From positions 1 through 64,000 of the forward strand of contig DFFM01000037.1 in the NCBI GenBank assembly GCA_002369515.1: a DNA stretch of 64,000 bases. The letters are read 5' to 3'. A model generated the notes under the pieces. That model had not been told where the DNA came from. It saw nothing but the letters and a program-made list of their open reading frames with translations, and made no database searches. Source of the stretch: Prevotella sp. UBA3776. Lineage in GTDB: Bacteria > Bacteroidota > Bacteroidia > Bacteroidales > Bacteroidaceae. A program made the translations under genes and the position numbers. Below, piece after piece: positions 41,673 through 49,489 of this stretch (position 1 is the first letter of the stretch; every line of letters starts with the position of its first letter).

Positions 41673-43037
41673 ATGAAGGGTAGAAAGATTTTTATGTGGC
41701 TGGCAGCTGTAGTGTTGCTGACAGCATCGTGTTCTGATTCTGACTATTTGAACGCCATCCCCGAAGGCTGTACAGCCTTGGTTTCGGTGGATATGGCTCA
41801 AACTGTCGGCACCAACCAGTCCGACGGCCAAACCAATCCGCTCGCTCGGTTGTTAAGGGTTGATGAGCTGAAAGACTGTGGCATCGACCTGGCTTCCAAA
41901 CTCTATTTCTTCGAGGCCCCCGACGGAATGCTTGGAATGGCAGCCAAGGTGGACAGCCAGAAAAGACTGGCTCAGTGGCTCGAAGGGATGAGTGACAACG
42001 GCATGGCTACCAAACTCACCGAACGGCGTGGCTTCGAATTCTGTGTCTTGCGTGACAGTTGGGTGGTGGGCTTCTCCGAGAGCGCTATGTTGGTGATGGG
42101 GCCTGTAGCGGCCAACGCGCAGGCGGCACTTGTTCAGCAAGTGGCCACCTATTTGGCTCAGAACGAGGAGCAGGGCATCAAGGGCACCCCCATGTTTGCC
42201 AAACTCGACTCCATCGGCAGCAGCGTAGCCTTGGTGGCGCAAGCGCAGGCGTTGCCCGAGAAGTTTGTGGCTCCCTTCACACTGGGTGCTCCCAAAGAGG
42301 CCGATGCCAGCCAAGTGCTCATAGCCGCCGAAATGACCGTTGACGAGGGATGCCTGAACATTCAGGGCGAAACCTTCTCGTTCAACAAACGCATCGATGC
42401 AGCACTTCGCCAAGCACAGCGCATTTTTCGCCCCATCCGCGGCGACTATGCCGCAAGCATGGCAGAGGGCAGTCTGCTGGGCGTGTTCATGAACGTGCGG
42501 GGGGCCGACTTCCTCACGCTGCTGCAGCAGAACAAGGGCATCATGGCCCTGCTCACCGGCATCAATACGGCCATCGACATGGACAACATTCTGCGCAGTG
42601 TAGATGGTGACATGAGCGTCACGGTGCCTGTGCTGGGCGACAAGTTCGACATCACCATGGCTGCCCGTCTGGCGCAGCGCGAGTGGCTGAAGGACGTTGA
42701 CTACTGGAAACGCTCGTGCCCCAGCGGCGGACGCATCATAGATACAGGCAAGGACAGCTTTTGCTATACCGACGGCCAGACGACGTTCCACTTCGGAGTC
42801 ACGGCAGACAATCAGTTCTTTGCCGGGAGCACCGCCCAGCTGGCATCTGCGGCCATTGGAAAGGCTCAGCAGCCATTGCCCGATGTTGTGAGAAAACAGC
42901 TGGTGGGGCAGAAGCTGGTGGCGGTCATCAGGCTTTCGGCCATCGACAACGAGGTGGCTCGTACCGTCATAGGGATTTTGGAACCGCTGTTTGGCCCGCT
43001 CACAACAGTTATTTATTCTCTCAAAGGAGGCGAGTGA
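41673..43037 (+). CDS. DUF4836-like lipoprotein
   Basis: A 454-residue exported lipoprotein (hydrophobic signal at 6-18, lipobox LLTASC, Cys near residue 20). The sequence starts SDYLNAIPEGCTALVSVDM and continues with alternating alpha/beta segments typical of the DUF4836 family of Bacteroidota envelope proteins. Function unknown. It lies in a run with an ABC ATPase (27-nt gap) and an FtsX-like permease, so it may be a surface or periplasmic partner of that transporter. Confidence 0.7.
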   Translation: MKGRKIFMWLAAVVLLTASCSDSDYLNAIPEGCTALVSVDMAQTVGTNQSDGQTNPLARLLRVDELKDCGIDLASKLYFFEAPDGMLGMAAKVDSQKRLAQWLEGMSDNGMATKLTERRGFEFCVLRDSWVVGFSESAMLVMGPVAANAQAALVQQVATYLAQNEEQGIKGTPMFAKLDSIGSSVALVAQAQALPEKFVAPFTLGAPKEADASQVLIAAEMTVDEGCLNIQGETFSFNKRIDAALRQAQRIFRPIRGDYAASMAEGSLLGVFMNVRGADFLTLLQQNKGIMALLTGINTAIDMDNILRSVDGDMSVTVPVLGDKFDITMAARLAQREWLKDVDYWKRSCPSGGRIIDTGKDSFCYTDGQTTFHFGVTADNQFFAGSTAQLASAAIGKAQQPLPDVVRKQLVGQKLVAVIRLSAIDNEVARTVIGILEPLFGPLTTVIYSLKGGE

Positions 43038-43063
43038 CCTCCTCTCATAAACGAAAAAAAGAA

Positions 43064-43708
43064 ATGGAAACCATCGATTTCAAATATGTCATTCCGCAAG
43101 TGTTTGCCTCGCGCGAGCAACAGGATTCTGACATTTGGCAGCAAGACGTTCGATTCTCTCGCGGCCATCTGTACCTCATCGAGGCAGAGAGCGGAAAGGG
43201 GAAAAGCACATTCTGCAGCTACGTTCAGGGCTATCGCAACGACTACAGCGGCAAACTGCTGTTCGATGGCGAGGACACCCGCTCGTTCAGCGTCGGTCAG
43301 TGGACGGAGGTGCGCATGCGCCATGTGAGCCACCTGTTTCAGGAGCTGCGCCTGTTCAGCGAACTGACAGCCCTTGAGAATGTGGAAATCAAGAACCGTC
43401 TGACGGGATTCAAGTCGCGCCAGCAGATAGAACAGTGGTTTGACATGCTGGGCATACCCGACAAGATGAACGCCCGTGTGGGGCAGATGTCGTTTGGCCA
43501 GCAGCAGCGTGTTGCGCTCATGCGAGCCTTGGTGCAGCCTTTCGATTTCCTGTTGGCCGACGAGCCCATCAGCCACCTGGACGACACCAATTCGCGCATC
43601 ATGGCAGACATCATGATGGAGGAAGCGCACCAGCAGGGGGCTGCAGTCATCGTCACCAGCATCGGAAAGCACATGGAGCTGTCCTACGAAAAGGCGTTCA
43701 GACTGTAA
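43064..43708 (+). CDS. ABC transporter ATPase (LolD/FtsE-like)
   Basis: A 214-residue ATPase with Walker A EAESGKGKST (about 41-50), a Q-loop near VSHLFQELRLF, signature MSFGQQQRVALMRAL (the usual LSGGQ is FGQQQ) and Walker B FDFLLADEPISHLD. It is the size of LolD/FtsE/MacB-type ATPases that pair with FtsX-like permeases. The start at 43064 is the only one keeping the domain; the longer frame runs through the DUF4836 gene in another frame. The permease follows after 182 nt. Confidence 0.85.
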   Translation: METIDFKYVIPQVFASREQQDSDIWQQDVRFSRGHLYLIEAESGKGKSTFCSYVQGYRNDYSGKLLFDGEDTRSFSVGQWTEVRMRHVSHLFQELRLFSELTALENVEIKNRLTGFKSRQQIEQWFDMLGIPDKMNARVGQMSFGQQQRVALMRALVQPFDFLLADEPISHLDDTNSRIMADIMMEEAHQQGAAVIVTSIGKHMELSYEKAFRL

Positions 43709-43890
43709 AAGGAGCGACCTCGCACAGAGTACGGATTCTCGCGGAACCGGTCATTGCGGATACACTGCATGTTTCCGGTCACTCCGGTTTTTCCGAACAG
43801 TGCGGAATAGCCGTGAAGCCTGGATACTCTGAAAAAAACGAATAATAACGATAAACCCGATAACCCGCAAAAGAACATCATCATCAAACA

Positions 43891-45087
43891 ATGCTTTGGA
43901 AATTACTTCGCCATCATATCAGCATTCCCCAGCTCGTAGGCTTCTTCTTTGCCAACCTCGTGGGCATGCTCATCATTCTGCTCGGCTACCAATTCTATCG
44001 CGACGTGCTGCCCGTGTTCACCGCCGACGACTCGTTCATGAAGAGCGACTTCATGATTGTGAACAAGCGCATCAGCACCGCTGGCACTCTGGCAGGCCGC
44101 AGCAACGGGTTCAGCGGTGCCGAAATCGACGAACTTGGGCGGCAGCCTTTCGTCCGTAAACTGGGCTCCTTCACCCGCGCCGAATACAAACTCGACGCTC
44201 AGTTGGGTGTGGGCGGACAGGATCTCATCAGCACCGAACTGTTTCTCGAAAGTGTGCCCAATGCGTTCATCGACGTACCGTTGACCGACTGGACTTACGT
44301 GCCAGGCAAGTCGGTTGACGTGCCCGTCATCCTGCCGCGCAGCTACGTCAACATGTATAACTTCGGTTTTGCCCAAAGCCATTCGCTGCCTGCCATCAGC
44401 GAGGGTGTGCTGAGCATGGTCAACCTGCGCATCCGCGTTCGTGGCAACGGGCGCGAAGACATCTTCAACGGGCGTGTCATAGGCTTTTCCAACCGCCTGA
44501 ATTCCATTCTGGTGCCCCAGTCGTTCATGGAGTGGAGCAACCAAACCTATGCTCCCGACGAGCATTCCGCCCCCACGCGCCTGCTTATGGAGGTGGACAA
44601 TCCTGCCGATGAGCGCGTGGCCCAGTATCTACAGCGCAAGGGCTACGACATGGAGGACGACCGTCTGAACGCTGAAAAGACCACCTTCTTCCTCCGCCTG
44701 CTCGTCACCATTGTCATGGCTGTGGGACTTGTCATCGCGGTGTTGAGTTTCTATATCCTCATGCTGAGCATCTACCTGCTCGTTCAGAAGAACGCCTCGA
44801 AGCTCGAGAGCCTTCTGCTGCTGGGCTATTCGCCCGGCCAGGTGGCGCGGCCCTACCAGTTGCTCACATTGGTGCTCAACGTGGCCGTTCTCGTGCTGGC
44901 CATCGTCGTGGTGTGGGTGGTGCGCTCGCGTTATATGGCTGTCGTTGCCGCCCTCTATCCCCAACTGCCCGACGGCTCGCTGGTGCATGCCTTGGTTCTT
45001 GGCCTTCTGCTCTTTGCCGTTGTGTCGCTCCTCAATGTGCTCATCATCCGTCGGAAAATGCTCCGCATCTGGCACCGCAAGGACTAA
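43891..45087 (+). CDS. FtsX-like ABC transporter permease
   Basis: A 398-residue membrane protein with the four-helix MacB/FtsX layout: helix at about 16-36, a large periplasmic domain (40-265), then three helices near 268-295, 325-345 and 363-385. RSYVNMYNFGFAQSH and GFSNRLNSILVPQSF in the periplasmic part are typical of MacB core domains. It works with the ATPase at 43064 in lipoprotein or envelope substrate movement rather than import. A long hairpin inside a repeat follows at 45151. Confidence 0.82.
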   Translation: MLWKLLRHHISIPQLVGFFFANLVGMLIILLGYQFYRDVLPVFTADDSFMKSDFMIVNKRISTAGTLAGRSNGFSGAEIDELGRQPFVRKLGSFTRAEYKLDAQLGVGGQDLISTELFLESVPNAFIDVPLTDWTYVPGKSVDVPVILPRSYVNMYNFGFAQSHSLPAISEGVLSMVNLRIRVRGNGREDIFNGRVIGFSNRLNSILVPQSFMEWSNQTYAPDEHSAPTRLLMEVDNPADERVAQYLQRKGYDMEDDRLNAEKTTFFLRLLVTIVMAVGLVIAVLSFYILMLSIYLLVQKNASKLESLLLLGYSPGQVARPYQLLTLVLNVAVLVLAIVVVWVVRSRYMAVVAALYPQLPDGSLVHALVLGLLLFAVVSLLNVLIIRRKMLRIWHRKD

Positions 45088-45093
45088 CACATT

Positions 45094-45220
45094 ATCTCTC
45101 GGCAACAGAAAAATATCTCCTGACACCAGAAAAATATCTCCTGACACCAGAAAAATATCTCCCGACGATACGTACAAATTCTCTAGAGAATTTTGCGCTA
45201 TCGTCGGGAGATATTTTTTT
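45094..45220. repeat. Dispersed palindromic repeat family, copy B
   Basis: Three 21-bp units (45094, 45115, 45136; the last two identical) lead into the core with the perfect 18-bp palindrome AAATTCTCTAGAGAATTT at 45176-45193. Flanking arms 45151-45170 and 45199-45218 form a perfect 20-bp stem. Confidence 0.88.
45151..45220 (+). terminator. Long hairpin with T-tract after the ABC permease gene
   Basis: Perfect 20-bp stem (45151-45170 with 45199-45218), whose right arm ends in T7. The 28-nt loop holds the 18-bp palindrome, so a second nested hairpin is possible. It could end transcription of the ABC run. Confidence 0.55.
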
Positions 45221-45240
45221 CGTGTATTCAAGGGTTGCTT

Positions 45241-45326
45241 CAACCCCCAGCGTTGCATTGTCAAACGCCAGCATTGCATTGTCAACCCCCAGCGATGCAT
45301 TTTCAAAAGCCCAAACGCCGCATTTG
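45241..45326. repeat. Second 21-bp-period array next to copy B
   Basis: Units beginning CAACCCCCAGCG or CAAACGCCAGCA at 45241, 45262 and 45283, with a decayed fourth at 45304; each is 21 bp and contains GCATT. Confidence 0.85.
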
Positions 45327-45465
45327 AAAGAGCGAGGCTGTTTTCGGAAACCCAACGGTATGCAGGTTGCATTCCAAAGGAATGCCGGCGGGCGTTTTTG
45401 AGGGATTTTTTCCTTCTAAAAAGAAAAAACTGAGCGCAAAGGAATGTGGAATGAAGTTTTTTTTA

Positions 45466-45473
45466 TATATTTG
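45466..45473 (+). promoter_or_regulatory. Promoter -7 box of the TonB receptor gene
   Basis: TATATTTG followed by CAC; leader of about 135 nt. Confidence 0.6.
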
Positions 45474-45486
45474 CACATTGAAGGCA

Positions 45487-45549
45487 GAACGAATCGTTTG
45501 CAACGGATGAAATCAATCTCTGTGAAGGAACGAATCGTTTCCAACTGAT
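45487..45549 (+). promoter_or_regulatory. Paired direct repeats in the TonB receptor leader
   Basis: Two 22-bp copies at 45487-45508 and 45528-45549 share GAACGAATCGTTT and CAAC. Each contains the odd palindrome AACGAATCGTT. They lie 41 bp apart, just downstream of the predicted transcription start. Confidence 0.7.
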
Positions 45550-45615
45550 TAAAGCCCACATCTTTACGGATGAAAAACAAGAAAAGTATTAATTATAAAA
45601 AACCTTAATGATATT

Positions 45616-48600
45616 ATGCAGAAAAGATTGCATTTACTATTTGCCATGCTGACGCTGTTTGTTGCGACGGCCATGGCTCAGATCACCACATCTGGAATCA
45701 GTGGAAAAGTGACGTCGGAAGGCGAGGCGGTCATTGGTGCTTCCATCACGGCCATTCACGAACCTTCTGGAACCGTTTATCGCGCGGTGACCAACGCGCG
45801 CGGACGCTACACCATCCAGGGCATGCGCGCGGGTGGCCCCTACAAGGTGGAAGTGACCTACGTGGGCCATCAGCCAAAGACGTTCAATGGTGTGCAGCTG
45901 CTGCTGGGCGAAATGCAGACACTCTCGTGCTCGCTTGAGGAAGATGCCAAGCTCTTGGACGAGTTGGTGGTTACGGGCAAGAGCGGACTGAATGCCACCA
46001 AGACGGGCGCAGCCATGAGCATCAGCGCAGAGCAAATCAACAACATCCCTTCGGTGAGCCATTCGATAGCCGACATCGCGCGCATGACTCCGCAGGTGAC
46101 CACCAACCAGCAGTCGGGTGCCATCTCGATAGCAGGTACGAACAACCGCTACAACTCGTTCCAGATTGACGGTGCGATGAACAATGACGTATTCGGACTC
46201 ACCTCGAACGGTGCCAACGGCGGACAGGCCGGCACCAACCCTGTCTCAATGGAAACCATCGAGCAGATTCAGGTGAACGTGGCTCCTTTCGACGTGCGAC
46301 AGAGTGGATTCACGGGAGGTGCCATCAATGCCATCACCAAGAGCGGCACCAACCAGTTCCACGGCAGCGCTTACGGATTCGGCAACAACCAAGACTTGGT
46401 GGGCAAGAAGTACAAGATGGACAACGGCGGCGAGAGCCGTGCCGTGGAGAAGGAGAAAGAGTATCTCTACGGATTCACCCTTGGAGGCCCCATCGTGAAG
46501 GACAAGCTCTTCTTCTTTGCCAACTTCGAGAAAGCCAACAAGGAGTATCCCACCCAGTACGGTCTTGGAGCCGAAGGTTCGAAGGTGCCCGCCGACTTGG
46601 CCACCGACATCCTTCGCAGCGTCGAGGACTTGGCCCAAGGCCAGGGCGTTGACTACCACGGTGTGTTCTTGGACAAGGACCGTTTCGTGAAGAGCACCAA
46701 GGCCGGACTGAAGTTGGACTGGAACATCAACGACTTCAACAAACTCACCTTGCGCTGGAGCTTGGTGGACGCGTCGCAGCTGAACGGACTGGGCTCGATA
46801 TCCGCCCTTAACACCGTTGACCATCTGTACGAATTCCAGTCGAACACCAATTCGTTCATTGCCGAATTGCAGAGCCGTCTGTCGTCCAATGTGAGCAACG
46901 AGGCGCGCGCCTCCTACGTGCGCGTTCGCGACAAGCGCACATCGGGCAACCCGTTCCCGTCGGTGACCGTCTATAGCGTGGGCAAGGAGGGAGGCTCAGT
47001 GAATATCGGAAACGAGTACAGCTCGATGGCCAACGGACTCGACCAGGACATCTTCACCTTGGAGGACAACCTCAACTGGTACAAAGGCAACCATACCTAC
47101 ACCTTCGGTACGCACAACGAGTTCTACAAGTTCTCGAACATCTACCTGCCCAACCTCTTCGGCTGCTACTACTTCAACAGCTACGACGACTTCAAGAGCT
47201 ACTACCAGAGTGCCAAGAGCGGTCAGCCCGACGGCTCGCTCATCAACCGCTACTACTTCGGCCAGGCCAACGTGGAAGTGACGGGCGACCCCCGCTGGGC
47301 GGCCAAGTTCGGCGCCGGACAGTTGGGGTTCTACGTTCAGGACAAGTGGAATGTCGCTGACAACGTGCAGATCACCTACGGCCTGCGCATGGATCTGCCC
47401 CTGTTCTTCGACACGCCTGCCGCCAACGTTGGCTTCAACCAGTTTGCCGCCCAGCGAGGATGGGAGTACAGAACCGACCACAAAATGGCCACCAAGCCCA
47501 TGTGGAGCCCGCGTGTGGGCTTCCGCTGGAATGTGCTCGACGAACACAGGCTGATTCTGCGCGGAGGTGCCGGCTTGTTCTCCGGACGCATTCCCTTCGT
47601 GTGGCTGAGCAACAACTTCAGCAACACCGGTGTACAGCTCTCGTCCTATCAGGTGAACGCGCCCAGAACCAAGGACATATCGCTCATTCTCGACCCCGAC
47701 CGTCAAACCATTAACGGCGATAAACTGAGCGCATCGTCGGGCAGCCAGCTCATCAATGTGTTCGACAAGGACTTCAAGTTTGCCCAGACGTTGCGATTCA
47801 ATCTCGGCGCCGACTTCAAGGCCTTCGGAATAGACTGGACGGCTGAGGCCATCTACTCAAAGACGCTCAACGACGTGGTGTATAGCAACATCGCCTACGA
47901 CGAGACCGGCAAGACGCTTGGACAGACGTCGCCCTTCTTCTGGGACAACCGCCCCATGTTCACCCGCATCACCACGGGAACGCCCTACAACAACATCTAT
48001 CTGCTGAGCAACACCAGCCGTGGATACAGCTACAACCTCTCGCTGAAGGCTGAGAAACACTTCGACTTCGGACTCGACCTGATGGCCAGCTACACCTACA
48101 GCAAGTCGAAAGCAGTGGCCAGCGTCACGTCGTCGGTGGCCCAGAGCAACTGGCGCAACACCCACACCTACCGCAACTCAAACGACCCGGAACTGACCAA
48201 CAGCGCATTCAACATGCCTCACAGCGTGAAGGCGTCGGCCTTCTACCATTTCAGCTACGGTCGAAACAAAATGTTCACCACAACCATAGGACTCGTCTAT
48301 GAAGGCCACAGCGGTTCGCCCTACAGCATCATCTACAGCGGCGACATCAACGGTGACGACGGAACCAGCAACGACCTGTTCTTCATCCCCACCGACGAGC
48401 AGATTGACCTCATGCCCTTCGAGCCCACCAGCGACTTCAGCGAAGAGCAGCAGCGCGCCAACCTGAAACAGTGGCTCGGCAGCCAACGCTATCTGAAGGA
48501 CCACCGTGGCGAATACTATGAGCGCTACGCTGACAACCTGCCCTTCGAGAGCCATTTCGACCTCCACGTGGCCGAAAAGTTCAACCTGAAGATTGGCCGT

Positions 48601-48828
48601 CAGATCCATTCGCTCGAGTTGTCGCTCGACATCATGAACGTGGCCAACATGCTCAACAAGAACTGGGGCGTTACGCGCAGCACCGGCTACGTGAGCGAGT
48701 TCATGTCGCCTGTTACCTATTCGTCTGGCAAGTTCCAGTTCGCCCGCAATGCCGACTACGTGCTCAAATATGCCAGCGACTACTACAGCCGTTGGCGTGG
48801 GCAGATAGGACTGAAATACACGTTCTGA
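45616..48828 (+). CDS. Oar-like TonB-dependent outer-membrane receptor
   Basis: A 1070-residue outer-membrane protein. Signal peptide (1-21, ending AMA), then a carboxypeptidase-regulatory-like domain (about 25-110), a plug domain with LDELVVTGKSGLNATKTG and NNRYNSFQIDGAMNNDVFGL (115-240), and a large beta-barrel to the C-terminal aromatic end GQIGLKYTF. The Oar-like subfamily is large and not tied to a SusD partner; none is present here. The ligand is unknown. A long leader with paired repeats suggests regulated expression. Confidence 0.9.
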   Translation: MQKRLHLLFAMLTLFVATAMAQITTSGISGKVTSEGEAVIGASITAIHEPSGTVYRAVTNARGRYTIQGMRAGGPYKVEVTYVGHQPKTFNGVQLLLGEMQTLSCSLEEDAKLLDELVVTGKSGLNATKTGAAMSISAEQINNIPSVSHSIADIARMTPQVTTNQQSGAISIAGTNNRYNSFQIDGAMNNDVFGLTSNGANGGQAGTNPVSMETIEQIQVNVAPFDVRQSGFTGGAINAITKSGTNQFHGSAYGFGNNQDLVGKKYKMDNGGESRAVEKEKEYLYGFTLGGPIVKDKLFFFANFEKANKEYPTQYGLGAEGSKVPADLATDILRSVEDLAQGQGVDYHGVFLDKDRFVKSTKAGLKLDWNINDFNKLTLRWSLVDASQLNGLGSISALNTVDHLYEFQSNTNSFIAELQSRLSSNVSNEARASYVRVRDKRTSGNPFPSVTVYSVGKEGGSVNIGNEYSSMANGLDQDIFTLEDNLNWYKGNHTYTFGTHNEFYKFSNIYLPNLFGCYYFNSYDDFKSYYQSAKSGQPDGSLINRYYFGQANVEVTGDPRWAAKFGAGQLGFYVQDKWNVADNVQITYGLRMDLPLFFDTPAANVGFNQFAAQRGWEYRTDHKMATKPMWSPRVGFRWNVLDEHRLILRGGAGLFSGRIPFVWLSNNFSNTGVQLSSYQVNAPRTKDISLILDPDRQTINGDKLSASSGSQLINVFDKDFKFAQTLRFNLGADFKAFGIDWTAEAIYSKTLNDVVYSNIAYDETGKTLGQTSPFFWDNRPMFTRITTGTPYNNIYLLSNTSRGYSYNLSLKAEKHFDFGLDLMASYTYSKSKAVASVTSSVAQSNWRNTHTYRNSNDPELTNSAFNMPHSVKASAFYHFSYGRNKMFTTTIGLVYEGHSGSPYSIIYSGDINGDDGTSNDLFFIPTDEQIDLMPFEPTSDFSEEQQRANLKQWLGSQRYLKDHRGEYYERYADNLPFESHFDLHVAEKFNLKIGRQIHSLELSLDIMNVANMLNKNWGVTRSTGYVSEFMSPVTYSSGKFQFARNADYVLKYASDYYSRWRGQIGLKYTF

Positions 48829-48911
48829 TCAGAGGCCATTCAACAACAACCATCAACCATTGACTTTTGGCCATTGGCCATCAACAAACAATAAGCATCA
48901 TGCGAAAAATA

Positions 48912-49017
48912 AGTTGGTACAATGTAGGAGGTCACGTGTCCTCACGTGACACGAGCGTTCGGGTGCGACGTGAGGACACGTCGCCTCCTACAAAGCCATG
49001 TGCCAACAGTACCAACT
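48912..49017. repeat. 106-bp palindromic REP/MITE-like element
   Basis: Nested inverted repeats: AGTTGGTAC/GTACCAACT (48912-48920, 49009-49017), GTAGGAGG/CCTCCTAC (48924-48931, 48984-48991) and ACGTGTCCTCACGT/ACGTGAGGACACGT (48934-48947, 48968-48981). It lies between the TonB receptor and cupin genes. Confidence 0.85.
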
Positions 49018-49053
49018 AATTCTTTTTAATATTACAAAAACCAGAAAGAAATC

Positions 49054-49389
49054 ATGAAAATAGACTTCAAGGATATCGAAGAAACCATCGTCCCAAACTT
49101 CAAGGGCGGAGAAGGACGCTACATCATGCGCCACTATACTGACGACAAGGTGAAAATCATGTTCGGCCGTCTGGAGCCTGGGTGCTCCATTGGTCTGCAC
49201 CGCCACGAAGGCAATTCTGAGATTATGTATATTCTCTCGGGTGTGGCCACCTATATCTACGAGGGCGAAGAAGAAGTCGTGATGCCTGGACAGGTTCACT
49301 ACAATCCCCAAGGACGCCAGCACACCCTCATCAACCGCGGCACCGAGGACCTCACTTTCTTCGCCGTGGTGCCTGAGCACCATTCTTGA
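49054..49389 (+). CDS. WbuC-type cupin protein
   Basis: A 111-residue single-domain cupin. The two cupin motifs are GLHRHEGNSEIMYILSG (about 49-65, with His, His and Glu metal ligands) and PQGRQHTLINRG (about 89-100). It resembles the small WbuC-type cupins of this phylum, some linked to sugar metabolism. Function unknown. A bidirectional terminator separates it from the convergent ABC-F gene. Upstream is the palindromic element rather than a clear promoter. Confidence 0.8.
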   Translation: MKIDFKDIEETIVPNFKGGEGRYIMRHYTDDKVKIMFGRLEPGCSIGLHRHEGNSEIMYILSGVATYIYEGEEEVVMPGQVHYNPQGRQHTLINRGTEDLTFFAVVPEHHS

Positions 49390-49417
49390 CATTTAGTCAA
49401 TTGGACAATTGGACAAA

Positions 49418-49468
49418 AAAAAGACATCTGGGCATCCCATGAATGAAAGGATGCTCAGATGTCTTTTT
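49418..49468. terminator. Bidirectional terminator between the cupin and ABC-F genes
   Basis: Stem AAAAAGACATCTG-GCATCC with GGATGC-CAGATGTCTTTTT, one mismatch, 11-nt loop; T-runs on both strands. Confidence 0.85.
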
Positions 49469-49489
49469 CTTATCGGGGCATTTCTCGAA

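Larger units (their letters stand above)
45088..45615. other. Intergenic region with repeat copy B and TonB receptor leader
   Basis: 528 nt containing the 21-bp repeat array and hairpin (45094-45220), a second 21-bp array (45241-45326), and the TonB receptor promoter and leader (45466-45615). No gene was supported. Confidence 0.7.

Noticed and set aside
43709..43890. Regulatory element between the ABC ATPase and permease genes
   Set aside because: CCGGTCA-like short repeats occur, but no promoter, hairpin terminator or palindrome strong enough to report.
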